This document shows positions 11,673 through 22,880 of a stretch of DNA of 64,000 nt, piece by piece (the first letter of the stretch is position 1; every line of letters starts with the position of its first letter). The translations under genes were made by a program, and so were the position numbers. The notes under the pieces were generated by a model that saw nothing but the letters and a program-made list of their open reading frames with translations, was not told the origin of the DNA and did no database searches. Source of the DNA: Polytrichum commune (taxonomy: Eukaryota; Streptophyta; Polytrichopsida; Polytrichales; Polytrichaceae); contig OX485806.1 in NCBI GenBank assembly GCA_950295325.1, forward strand, positions 42,720,001 through 42,784,000. The letters are read 5' to 3'.

Positions 11673-14240
11673 CTACACTCTCATTTTGGGAATAATCAAG
11701 GCTTCTAAACCCATTGTCTTTGTTAATGCTTGATGCCTATCCTTTGCAAGTAGTCTCGTTAGCACATCCGCTATCATATTCTTCATTGGACAATATTTCA
11801 AACATATCTTTTGGTTTTCTAGTTTCTCATTAATGAAGTGATATATTTGGTATGAGAATGATGTGTGAGATTCTTTGCAAGTGCTATGCATCCTTGATTT
11901 TTGTACATGATAGATGTTAGTCTTTTTTGCACATATCTCACATCCGCCGAAGGTTGCCTAAACCAAACCTTAAATGCTCACCCGTTTGTTTGATGTACAA
12001 TGAATGATCCGTTTGATTCTTACAAAAACCCTCATCAATGAAAAACGAATCGACACAGTGGTACCACGCCTTTGGTGAGTGCTTGAGCCTGTACAAAGCT
12101 TTCTTAAATGTGCACACAAGATGTTATTTTTTCTCTCATATGAATCACTCCGGTTGCTCTATATAGATTCTCCACCTCCAACATTCTATTAAAAAAATTG
12201 CCCATTTGGTGAATCTTTCAATCCATGGCCACTCTTAATGTGAAAATGCATCTAATAATGATAAATTTGCTATGGGGCAAAGGTCTTGTTGAAATCTATT
12301 CCGGCCACTCGAGAATATTTATTTGCTACAAACTATGCCTTATACGATGTTACCTGATGCATTCATTTTGGTGCAAAACACCCATTTGCACCCTACACTC
12401 TTGTGCTCCTTTGGAAGGTTGGTCAATTTCTGCGTACCGTTGCTCATGAACGACTTATACTTCTTTTGCATTGTGGCCTCTTGCTTGCTCGCATCTTTGG
12501 ATCTCAATGCTTTGCACAAATTCAAATGATAATTTAATAATATCACACTAGCATGTTCTTGACCGTATTGGAGGAGAATGTGATTCTACCACAACTCTTG
12601 AAGCGAGTTCCGCTCCCTCATAGGATATTTTCCATCTTCACCGAATTTTTAGACACGGTCGTCATTCTCTGCAGGTAATTCAATCGGTTCTTCATTTGTC
12701 ATCAAGTGATCTCCCACTGGCTCCTCGCGCTCCTCACCATTATCACACGAAGACGATTTGAAAGGTTTATTTATGAAGACCACCGTAGGGCTTTCATTTC
12801 TCACTTGGATGTATCTCCATATCGTTTCTTACGCTCGTGTTATCCTCCATAAGTACCACATCTTTAGTTTTTAGTTTATTAAAGTTTGCAACCACAATAT
12901 CCTATAGGCTTTAGTTCCCATAATAATTCAAAAACAAATTTCAAAAAATTTGGTGCATTTTGCATTGAAGTTACCCTTCTTTTGAATAGGCACCATTGTG
13001 TAGACAATGCATCCAAACACACGTATTTGTGCAATGCAAAGCCAACGCCTTCGTTGGACATCGATTTCATATGTAAACCATAGTTGATCACCGTTTTTGT
13101 CTAAAACAATTTCTCGTGGTTTCTGGGTATAAAACATGCTCTTCGTCATCTCCAAGATGGTTCGATTTGCACTTTCAGTCACTATGTTTTGTTGAGGCCT
13201 ATATGGAGTGGATGTTTGCTTTTCAATGTCATGATCCTTAAAAAAAAGTTGAATGCCTTAGAAACAAACTTCCCAACATCATCCGACTGAAATGCCTTGA
13301 CTTTGTGCTCCGATTGTATCTTTACGAGTGCCTTGAACTTCTTAAATTCTTTTAAGCACCGCCCTTTTGACTTCAAGGCATATACCACATCTTGTTAAGA
13401 AAATCATCAATAAAAATCACAAAATATCTTGCATCGCCCATAGTTGTGGTTCTTATGGGGCCACATTCATCAGGATGTATAATCTCCAAAGGCTTGGTCG
13501 TTCACCTCTTCCCTCGTTTGGAAACACAACCCTATTTTGTTTGCTTTCGATGTATCTTTTGTAAAATAATGAGAATTTGGAATAAGACAATTTCTTGAGG
13601 TTCATGCCATTCACCATGTTTTGGAGTGTATGAACACCTATCATGTTCAAATTGTCAAGGCGGCGGTGTCAGAGCGTGAGCGTACCATCTTCCGCAGAAG
13701 ATTGCACCAAATTGGATGCATCCGCTCCGTGCACCTTTATAAAATTCATTTTGTACAAGTTGCCTTTGGATGGCGTAATCACAATAACTTTGTCGTCGCA
13801 GAATTTTATAATACATTCATTTAGGCTAAAGTGCACATTCAAACCGTTCGACATAACTTTGTTCACCAAAGGCATATTGGTTCTAATTTGGGCATATATA
13901 GCACAATTTTTATACAAATTTGGTTGATTTTACTTCTTACAAGTGCTTCTACGAGGATAGATCCCATTCCAATGGTTTTGACAATATTTTCATCCTCCAA
14001 ATGCATATTGCGTGGAGAGATTACCTAATAAGTGTTGAATGTGGTACTATACGAAGTCATGTACTTGGTGGCCCCCAAATCCATGATCCACTTGCATACA
14101 CTTTTGAAATGTCTTCCAATACTGATTATCGATATGAAGTCATCATCGTCCTTCACATTTTTCATATTTTTGTACTCTGTTTTTTTTTGCTTTGTAGCAA
14201 AAACGCGCAATGTGACATGGTTTGCAACGATAGAACTATG
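11673..14240 (-). pseudogene. Ty1/copia polyprotein remnant (zinc knuckle, protease, integrase, RT fragments, RNase H)
   Basis: Read leftward on the minus strand, copia domains appear in the right order across several frames. There is a gag zinc-knuckle trace (about 14190-14240) and a protease segment with WIMDLGATKYMT (about 14025-14130, where the family has Asp-Ser-Gly-Ala). GAG-pre-integrase (about 13450-13650) and integrase core pieces follow, including FQSDDVGKFVSKAFN and FGCIVYTMVP (12930-13390). The start of RT (GCKWVFCTKMNASGNI, about 12340-12400), the RT segment with ALYRLKHSPKAWY (about 12050-12120) and the RNase H tail (LKYCP...DVLTRLLAKDRHQ, 11690-11800) complete it. RT is much too short and its YVDD motif is absent. 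Stops and frameshifts are frequent. Its gag start lies at 17.5-17.7 kb beyond nested insertions. Confidence 0.88.
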
Positions 14241-14300
14241 ACCTTATTGACTATGCCGCCTTACCCATATAAGCCTTTGGGACTTTGGGCAGGGCCCGTA

Positions 14301-15952
14301 TGTGAGCCCAATATGGTGCCCACATGTGTTCTTAATCTCAAAAGTTCATTGGATCTTGGACTTTGACATTTATTCAATTACTCAAAAATATAAAAAGAGT
14401 GAAGCTTTCATGTTTAGATTAGAGTTAAGTTTGAAGACTTGAGTGGGTGTTGTGTTGGACTTGAGGCTTGAGGGATCAGTTGAGTTGTTAGTTAATGGTT
14501 GAGTTAGGATTTGAGTAAGTTAGGTTAGAATTTAGGTGGTGATTTTGTGGGAATTATGCCTTTTTGCCCAAGTTAATTGTTCGGTTTAGGATGAGTGTGG
14601 GGTGGTTTAAGGTGGGGTCGGCCTTCTCGGAAGGATTGAGCCCAGATTTTCAGATCCCAGGGGGGAGGCCCCTGGAATGCTCGAAAGAAGGTGCTGGTTC
14701 ACTCTCTCTCAACGTGAACAGGGGAATGAGGGCCGGAAGAGTTTTGCAGGTCTGAGGATGCCTCTCTTGGGAGAGGAAATGAGATCGAAGGAAAAACTCT
14801 ACTTTGAGCATCAGTTCGGTAGGATGGAGACATGCTGGAAGGGTGGGCTTACTGAAAATGGGCAGAGGCCATGACGGCAACAACCGCAAGCAAATTGTAG
14901 GAGCTGCAAGGGTACCTAAGCGTTCTTCTTGTGGCTGCCAGAAAGGGGTGATCTGGGAATTCGGGAAAGGTCGGAGCAGAGGACCAGGCTGGTCGCTGAA
15001 TTGAACCAAGGTTGAGGGGGATTTGACTAAGGTTGGGAGAAAGCAAGGCTGCGGCGGTGAAGGCAACCTCAGTAGTCGAGCGGTCTGTGTTGGGATTCGG
15101 CAGAGGAATGGTCTGCACCGACGACTTCTAGAGTTTTGAATGCTACGAGTGAAACTTCAAGCACCCATTCAATGCCGGAAGAGGCAGACAAATTGAAGGT
15201 GGGGGAATTCTCAGTAGCACAAGCTTGCGGCATTTCTGTTGGGCTGGTATTGAGCTCACGGTTGGATTGTGAGCCCCTCCCTCGATGTTGGCCTGCCGCC
15301 TCAAGGGAGAGGGCAGCTGTCTGGGAGTAGAGAAAATGGCTGCATTGGGCTAGTGGCCGAAGGGAGGGCCAGTGGAAGTGCATAGGCAATGTGGTTGCTG
15401 GGAAATCTGAGCTCGAGCTGCAGCTGAGGTAGCAGAAGACCCTGGGAGGCCGTGGCCAGTCTTGGTGGCAGAATGCTAGATGGGGCCAACATCGGATGGT
15501 TAGCTGCAAAGGAGCTGTTCACATGGTAATGGTGTTATGCTACTTATTGGAGCTTCCTTTGGCTGAATAGAATAGATTAAGGGTTGCATTGTTAAGGTGG
15601 TAGGTAGGGTGCTCAAGCTCCGTGGTTGACCATGAGGATGTATGGGTTAATCACGGGGTGAAACCACAAGTAGTGATAGCATGAAACGGTAACTTTTAGG
15701 TTAGGCTTCTATTAAGAATGATTGGAGTTGAGTGTGATTGGTGTGATGTGTGACCGCAACCATGAGGATGGAAGTATTTTTTGGTACTCAAAGCCTTGTG
15801 TTATTGGAATAAAATTGGTGTGTTAGATGTTGAGTTGGGGTGAGCATTGGTTGCTAAGCCCCCAAGGGTTAAGTTGAGGTCAATCACATACATGTGAGCC
15901 TGAGGCTCTTACCCGGATTACGACGCATAAGGGTGGGAGTTTAGGGATGACA
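14301..15952. mobile_element. Probable solo LTR of a different retrotransposon family (1652 bp)
   Basis: The segment begins TGTGAGCCCAATATGG and ends TTAGGGATGACA, has TG...CA ends, and is flanked by CCGTA at 14296-14300 and 15953-15957. Removing it restores the antisense chromovirus LTR. There is no retroviral protein sequence inside. A G/C-richer stretch (about 14600-15520) has open frames on both strands that match nothing I know. A solo LTR is the best reading; a full small element is possible. No second copy occurs in this window. Confidence 0.72.
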
Positions 15953-16225
15953 CCGTACCCCACCGTTAATAAACCTTTTGTCTTTCTCCTAAGAGTTGGG
16001 GCCAAGTAGACATTTTCCCTTAGCTGCTAGGTCTAAAAACCTTGAGCAACTTCAGAGCATCATATGGTCTTTGAAGGTATTAATAAACCATTCTATCGAC
16101 ATCTGTTTTTTTGCGTAGATATCGATGGATTCCTCACTTGCTTCATTCAAGCAAATATTGAGGAAATTATACATGTTCAAACCTTGGCAATCTCGGGAGC
16201 CACTCCCAAGCCACAACTGTATTAG

Positions 16226-17199
16226 TGTCGCGCACCTCTCCATGAGGAGTGCCCGAAGCACCATGGGCACAAGGGGGACCCCGGAGTGACACCCGGGACT
16301 TGTGGCGCCGTTGGTGAGAGGGCCCAAGTGATCCTAGTGTGGGTGAGGGCCCCGGACGTTGGGAACGCCTCCCACCCACGAAGACTAGGAGGCACAAGGG
16401 TAAGGCCATGAGTTATGCGTAGCTCATGGCGTGGTGATTCTAGAAAGCTCAAGAACACCTCAATCGGAGGTGTGAGCTAGGAGTTATGGCCATTTGAGTG
16501 GGGCGCTGTCCCGGGACAGCGCCCTGCTACAGCAGTGCCTGGGAGTGATTCCCGGGACTGCAAAGGTTCAAACAGGCATAACTTCCTCAATACTTGCCCT
16601 AATGGGGCAAGTGAGGAGTCCATCGGCATCTACGTGAAGCGTAGATGAAGATGGAGTGGTTGGTTGTTATGATCAGACATCATACAAGGAAGTTATGATG
16701 GTCTGAAGCTGCTGGGGGGTTCTAGGCCCAGCAGCTAAAGGAAAATGTCCACTTGGCCCCAACTCTTGGTAGAGAGACAAGAGGTTGGTTGACGGTGGGG
16801 TAGGGGCCCCGCGTGAAGTCCTAGAGGCTTATATGGGTGAGGTGGTGTGGCCTCACCCACCCGAGGCCGAACGGCAAGGCCTCCATGGGCTTTGGCCTAT
16901 TGTGAGGCCATAGTTGCCTAGTATGCTTTGGGTTGTTGTAGTGTTGCTCCGGCAACGCGATGATCAACATAGGATTGGACTTCCATGGATGGGATTCCAC
17001 ATCTAGGAATGGGTTACCGATTAAGGGGTGAGTCCCGAAAGCAAAGTAGGAGGGTTGGTTCCCCTCCTTTGAATTATATGGTCCAGGGTAAGAAGAGTTA
17101 ACCATTAGCATGGCGGTATGCGAAGGGTTAGCGCTCGTAACCTTTGCTAGAAAGGAAAATTGGCAAGATTGTCAAGGGGGGCTAGCAAGGGTTGCGACA
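16226..17199 (+). mobile_element. Solo LTR of the chromovirus family
   Basis: A 974-bp LTR with intact TGTCGCGCACC start and GGTTGCGACA end is flanked by ATTAG at 16221-16225 and 17200-17204. It sits in the opposite orientation inside the older antisense LTR of the same family, at about host LTR position 297. Sequence is close to the young LTR at 28368-29341. Confidence 0.94.
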
Positions 17200-17504
17200 A
17201 TTAGGGTGCTCTCTCGGGACAACGCCCCACACAAATTGTCATATCTTCTAGCTCACACCTTTGATTGAGGTGTTTTTGAGCATTCTAGAAATTGGATGCC
17301 ATAAGCCATTTATAACTAATGGCATGCCGTTGTGACTCCTAATCTCCATGGGTGGGAGGTGTTTTCAATGCTCGAGGCCTTCACCCACATTAGGATCAGT
17401 TGGGCCCGCTCACTAATGGCGCCACAAGTTCTGGATGTCACTCTGGCATTTTTCTTGTGCCCACAGTGTTTCGGACATTCCTTATGGAGAGGTGCGCGAC
17501 ATTT

Positions 17505-17720
17505 TTTCTCCTTGCACTTCCGCATCTCGTACATTAAACACGTCGTCATGTAGTCCATCAAAAGTTCTTTCATTGGCATCGTGTCCAAGGCAATGATCAA
17601 GTACTCGTACAACGTCGACAAACTCTCTAGCAAGGTTATGAGGATGTTTTCCTCCAAACAAACGAGTTGATTTGCAAGCCCCTTGATTTATGAAATTGTT
17701 GACCTCTTGCATCTTGCACG
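17505..17720 (-). pseudogene. Ty1/copia gag (UBN2-type) fragment
   Basis: On the minus strand a frame reads LLESLSTLYEYLIIALDT, followed by a DYMTTCLMYEMRKCKEKK segment, the pattern of the UBN2/copia gag core. It is cut at 17501-17505 by the start of the antisense LTR. The matching gag zinc knuckle, protease and pol lie at 14240-11673, so this is the 5' part of the same element. Upstream sequence to about 18000 is probably more gag or leader, with stops. Confidence 0.78.
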
Positions 17721-17989
17721 TGAAAAACTAGGGGGGCACGAAGAGGATGTTGACCAAATTCTTTGTCTTGTAGATGTTGCAAAGGATATACTATCAACTC
17801 CATCCAAATTTAAAATAATCTCTTACATTCAAAATATGTGTTTGCACCTCCATGTAATGGAAATATACCCATATACTTTCAAACAAGCCTCTTGGTCTCT
17901 AATATGTGTCATTTTACCTTAAACCACTCAAGTCAATTCTTGGCTTCTTTAAAGAACTCTATAAACAATGAAATCATTTATATAAGATG

Positions 17990-20030
17990 TGGTGCTTTTG
18001 GGCATCCCCCTCCGAGGGAGCCTAAAAGTATCGCACAAGCCCTTCGGTGAGGGTGGCCTGTTTTGGCAGGTGCCCAAGCCGAACCCGGGTGTTATGATAT
18101 TTAATGGGTGTTTTGTATTTGTAATGGAATTTGATAATCGCGTCGTATTCTTCCAATTGGTTGTGCCTAGATTTTAAGTGCCTAAGATAATTATCAAGTT
18201 TCCTAACCTAATGCCTAATCTATCATAGTCTACGCGCAGACGCACCAGCCTTGGGATCAAAACAACCTAACCCTAATGAATGAAATGACCTTATCTTTTA
18301 CCTTGGGCCACCTTTAATTCTTTACTTCTTATATATTAAATTCTCTTAATGGGGGGGGACCTTAATTAAGTCCCACCCTTTCAACCTTCATTCTTAGTTT
18401 ATGGTTGATTGAACAAAGCCTATGTTACTAAGTTCATAATATATGGCATCACTACCTACCTGTTTGGTGCACGCCCTAACCCGAACCCTTCAAGGCCCTG
18501 TGCGGGTCTCTTGAGGTTGATTGATACTTACACCCTCCGATTTTTGCCGTCAGAGGGGTAGTCTCAATCCTCCGAGTTAAGTTTCCGGTTGGTTTTTGCC
18601 CACGGGGGTCGTACGAATTTTGTTGGTTATTAATTAGTTTAACACGGTTTGACCACGAGAATTCAACTTGATAGGACCGGGGAATAAGACAACCTGTGTG
18701 TTTAACTTGTTGTACAATCTTCAAGGGTTGGGGCCATCACCTTCAACCCTTGGGGCCAACAACATGATGGTGGTTCTGTGGGTCATTACTTCCACCTTAC
18801 CACCTACAAACATACATAGTGGTCATGCCGGTGATTAACCCGACTTCACCACACACGAATGAGCTATAAATGAAAGCTACTACCACAACACTTAACCGAG
18901 AGGCTTGACTTTTGCTTGCTTGAATTGGTTGTTTTTAATTTAACCTATCTACTTACTAGCCCATTAATTTCACACTTCCGATTCGGTTAAAGGGCATTTT
19001 TTTTTCTTTGGTTTCTAATTTCTACTTGCTCAAGAATTTTACCCCAAAGGTAAAACACCCCTAGCCAACCTACCTTAATTTAAATGGTTTTTCGCTAAAT
19101 TTCCCTATTATTAATATAATGATTTTGCTAAAACACCTCAATTGTGAGCCAAATTGCCGTTGGGGGCAATTTTGAGGCTCACATAAGACCTTATTCACCT
19201 CAAATACTTCAAATCAAATCTTCTACACCACAAGGAAAATCTCAAGACATTTAAATAAATCAAACAAAATTGGGTAACCCTCCAGGGGCATCGCCCAAGA
19301 ATAGAGAGAGGGAGAAATTGGCGAAGAAAGGAATCGAGGAAATGACGAAGGATACGAGAGCGAGCGGCAACAAAAGCATCGGAGGGGAGACAAGGCCAGC
19401 AAGTAGCGAAGAGGAGAAACCAACGGCCGAGGAAAGACATAGTGGTTGGGAGACTGGAGCCGAGTGGAAGCGGGACTGGGAGCTGATCAGATGAGACTGA
19501 GAGCCCAAGCAACAGAAGCGGATGAGACTGGGAGCCGGCGGGAGCTGGAGAGACCGGGACCCAACTACACATTTATCAAGGGGAGCCGGCGAGTAAGGAT
19601 TCGCCACGTGGATGGCGACGACGTGGGGCCAGGAGTGGGCCTCGAGCCGTTAGGGCTTAGTACTTAGGGAACGTGCTTAAGCTTTGGGGAACGACCATAT
19701 TAGTAAGTAGACTAAAGTAGTGAGCATGTAGTTACCTTGTTGGGATGTAGATGAAGGATTTTGCCAAGGGAAGATCATCCTCCTTGGATGAACATAACCT
19801 TCTTAACCACCTTGAATGAATGCATCTAATTTGGATGGATGGCATACAACCGAATTCCCCTAAGCACATCTAGGTAATTAGTTAATTACACCAAATGTAT
19901 TTCACAAATACATTTATTTTAAGCACGTGTTATTACTGTTAATAGATCCGACTGAACTAAAATTAGACCGCAGCTTCCTTCAGGGCTAAAAATAGCCGAT
20001 TCATACATATGGCATTAGGGGAATAAGGCC
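17990..20030. other. Unassigned region with G/C-richer stretch at 19.2-19.7 kb
   Basis: No gene or transposon family was recognised. At 19195-19670 overlapping open frames occur on both strands; the plus-strand one is very charged (Glu, Lys, Arg) and looks like low-complexity sequence rather than a known protein. It could be the U3 part of the LTR whose TATA box and 3' end lie at 20.07 and 21.46 kb, but no left LTR boundary could be set. Confidence 0.4.
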
Positions 20031-20039
20031 TAACCGCCA

Positions 20040-21455
20040 TATCGATTAATTGGTAGATATTAGACCCTATAAAAGGAAGGGACCTAAAGCACCTCATTCA
20101 AGCACGGCCCATTCAATGTGAGCATCGCAAAGAACTACGAAGACTCGAAGACTTTTTGAAGACCTTTTGAAGACTTTCGAAGACTTCAAGACCGAAGGAC
20201 TTTGGGACTGGAGGACCGCGAGACCGGAGGATTTTGAGACTTATGGAAATTCTTAGAGGTTGGAAGACATTTTGAAGTCAAAGAACATTTTGGAGAAACT
20301 TGAAGACCCAAGGCCCCTTTTGAAGAACTTTTTGAATACTCTAAGGAAATTCAAGGCCGAAGGCCAATTAAAGAAGATCATTTTGAAGACGTAAAGGCAT
20401 TTCGAGGCCGAATCTCATTTTAAAGATTAAGGCATTATTGAAGAAGAAGAAGATTGTTTTGAAGACTAAAAAGATCCTTACGAGCTAAGGCATTTTTTAA
20501 GACAAAGATCAAATTAAAGACTAAGGCATTTTGAAAACGAAGAACAAATTAAAGACCAAGGTATTTTGAAGACCGAGGGCATCTTTGTAAGAGTAAGGCA
20601 AATTACAAAGATTCTCTTGAAGACCAAAGGACATTGTAGGAATCTTTGAAAAATCGAAGCCAAAGACATTTGACAAAATACTTAAAGAAGATTTTGGACA
20701 CAACAACCAATCAAAGACGAGAAGACTAAGACTCTCATGAGCCTTAGAGCAATCATGGATCTCATAACACCTTCGGAAATGAAGAATGAGAGTACGTTGG
20801 AAGACTAAGGATTTTTATCATCCTTAGAGGATCTAAGTTCTCTCAAGACCTTTGGAAGATTTGAGAACCTAGGAAAGAGGCAACATGACAAGTTGGAATC
20901 GGCCATAATCAAGTATCATCCAACTAAATTTAGGGCTAAGAACGGAATGTTCTCATAAGACATTTGAACTAATACTTAGAATGCATTAGATCATACCCGG
21001 ATCATTGAGATTGATGGACAAGTAGGAATGATGAAGGAATGAGGAATCCTTGTACTTGAATATTCTCTAAATGAATGGAATTACATTAGTGAGGAAGTAT
21101 GCTTGAAATCTATCAAAGCTACATTCTCTCTTGAACAAAACATTATTGGAATATTTAAAAGGATAAAAAGGGTATTAAGCATTCAAACCATGAAAGATAT
21201 TGTATATAATAATGAAGTTCCTCTAAATACACTTAACCTTGACATTAGGCTTTAGGGGACCATTAACTTGAAAACCTAGGGCACCTACTCCTCGGAGATT
21301 CAATTGAGGAAAACACCATAGTAAACTAGTATGCATTAGTCCACCTTCAGAATGGAAACTTAAAGAAGACTAATTTAGATAAGAGCAATGTCTGTGTAAA
21401 CCGGTCAGTAGCGGGTTACACCGTCAAAGGCTGAGGGTTGAAGGTGGCCTCGACA
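20040..21455 (+). mobile_element. 3' portion of a 5' LTR of another Ty3-type retrotransposon (left end undefined)
   Basis: A TATAAAA promoter box lies at about 20069-20075. The following 800 bp are rich in GAAGAC-type purine repeats (about 20130-20900). The LTR appears to end with ...CGACA at 21455. A primer-binding-like TGGCGACCATGG starts at 21459, similar to the tRNA-Arg-type site of Tat/Ogre-like elements. A coding-like leader follows and is cut at 21877 by the chromovirus LTR. The assignment rests on layout and the primer site only. Confidence 0.5.
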
Positions 21456-21541
21456 TTTTGGCGACCATGGTCGGGATTTCGCCACATGGACATTGCACTT
21501 ACCTAAATTAGAATATCCAATATAAGATATTTGGGCAACTT

Positions 21542-21876
21542 GGAAGGCAGGGGGAAATGAATGGAGAACATGTACCACACATGGTGTTAGAGACTTCAAC
21601 AAGACATAGAAGAGGAACACGAGTCAACAGAAACATTTGGACCGCGAAGGCGGAACCGTGTGGAAAGAGCGGTACAACGAAGATTGGAGCAATTTAACCT
21701 TCGAGGGTTTTATGTGCACGTTGATAGAGAAGGAGAAGAGGAAAGAGTAAAACATCAAGGAATCATGGCTTTGGGTAAGTGGCCATGGGATTATCCAAGA
21801 TATGATTCGAGTCAGACAACTCTTAGTACCTCAAGACATTTAAACAACACTTCCTTTAACTCAAAACATCTTGAAT
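21542..21876 (+). pseudogene. Leader/gag-like fragment of the Ty3-type element; left arm of an inverted repeat
   Basis: An open frame from about 21600 encodes a basic segment (RVERAVQRRLEQFNLRGFYV) and runs until the chromovirus LTR at 21877. The last five bases, TGAAT, are the likely target-site copy. The whole 335 bp recurs inverted at 35685-36018 with about ten differences. The protein matches no family I can name with certainty; it is probably the start of a gag. Confidence 0.55.
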
Positions 21877-22847
21877 TGTCGCGCACCTGTCCATGAGGAG
21901 TGCCCGAAACACCATGGGCACAAGGGGGACCCTGGAGTGACACCCGGGACTTGTGGCGCCGTTGGTGAGAGGGCCCAAGTGATCCTAGTGTGGGTGAGGG
22001 CCCTGGGCGTTGGGAACGCCTCCCACCCACGGAGACTAACAGGCATGAGAGTAGGGCCATCAGCTATGCGTAGCTCATGGCGTGCTGATTCTGGAATGCT
22101 CAAGATCACCTCAATCAGAGGTGTGAGCTAGGAGTTATGGCCATTTGAGTGGGGCGCTGTCCTGGGACAGCGCCCTGGTACAACAGTGCCTGGGAGTGAT
22201 TCCCGGGACTGCTAAGGTTCAAACAGGCATAACTTGGTCAATACTTGCCTAAATGGGGAAAGTGAGGAGTTCATCGGCATCTACGTGAAGGGTAGATGAG
22301 GATGGAGTGGTTTATTGTTAGCATCAGACATCATACAAGGAAGTTATGATGGTCTGAGCTGCTAGGGGCTTCTAGGCCCAACGGCTAAGGGAAAATGTCT
22401 ACTTGGCCCCAACTCTTGGTAGAGAGACAAGAGGTCTCTTGACGGTGGGGTAGGGGCCCCGCGTAGAGTCCTAGAGGCTTATATGGGTGAGGTGGTGTGG
22501 CCTCACCCACCCGAGGCCGAACGGCACGGCCTCCATGGGCTTTGGCCCATTGTGAGGCCATAGTTGCCTAGTATGGTTCGGGTTGTTGTAGTGTTGCTCC
22601 GGCAACGCGATGATCAACATAGGACGGGAATTTCATGGATGGAAGTACACATTGGGGAAATGGGTTACCGATTAAGGGGTGAGTCCCGAAAGCAAAGTAG
22701 GAAGGTTGGTTCCCTCCTATGAACTATAGGTCCGGGGTAGGAGGAGCTAACCATTAGCATGGTGGAATGCAAAGGGTTAGCACTCATAACCTTTGCTAGA
22801 AACAAAAATTGGCAAGATTGTTAAGGGGGCTAGCAAGGGTTGCGACA
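21877..22847 (+). mobile_element. 5' LTR of chromovirus copy A
   Basis: A 971-bp LTR (TGTCGCGCACC...GGTTGCGACA) is followed after two bases by a tRNA primer site and gag. It has a G at LTR position 13 (CACCTGTCC) where most copies have C, shared with the antisense fragment at 35353-35684. Its central palindrome has one mismatch. Confidence 0.93.
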
Positions 22848-22849
22848 CT

Positions 22850-22861
22850 TGGTATCAGAGC
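22850..22861 (+). promoter_or_regulatory. Primer-binding site, tRNA-iMet type
   Basis: TGGTATCAGAGC is the exact complement of the 3' end of plant initiator-Met tRNA and lies two bases after the LTR. This fixes the LTR end and the plus-strand orientation. Confidence 0.95.
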
Positions 22862-22880
22862 AGGGTTCCAATTTTTGAGC

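Larger units (their letters stand above)
14245..17501 (-). mobile_element. Antisense chromovirus LTR inserted in copia gag, 3'-truncated and twice interrupted
   Basis: On the minus strand the LTR starts at 17501 (TGTCGCGCACC). It is visible in three pieces, 17205-17501, 15958-16225 and about 14245-14300, which join in order when two inner insertions are removed. The last roughly 350 bp of the LTR are missing. Its LTR start abuts the copia gag at 17505, and copia sequence resumes near 14240, so it landed inside the copia element. Sequence is strongly diverged from the young LTRs, indicating age. Confidence 0.8.

Noticed and set aside
14564-15522. Several overlapping open frames of 60-146 codons as candidate genes
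   Set aside because: They overlap on both strands, lack recognisable domains and lie inside a segment bounded by TG...CA and a target duplication, so they are more likely non-coding LTR sequence.
19195-19670. Charged open frames as a gene
   Set aside because: Low-complexity composition, frames on both strands, and no splice or domain evidence.
22850-22861. tRNA gene fragment
   Set aside because: The 12 bases match the 3' end of initiator tRNA only as a primer-binding site beside an LTR; no cloverleaf surrounds it.
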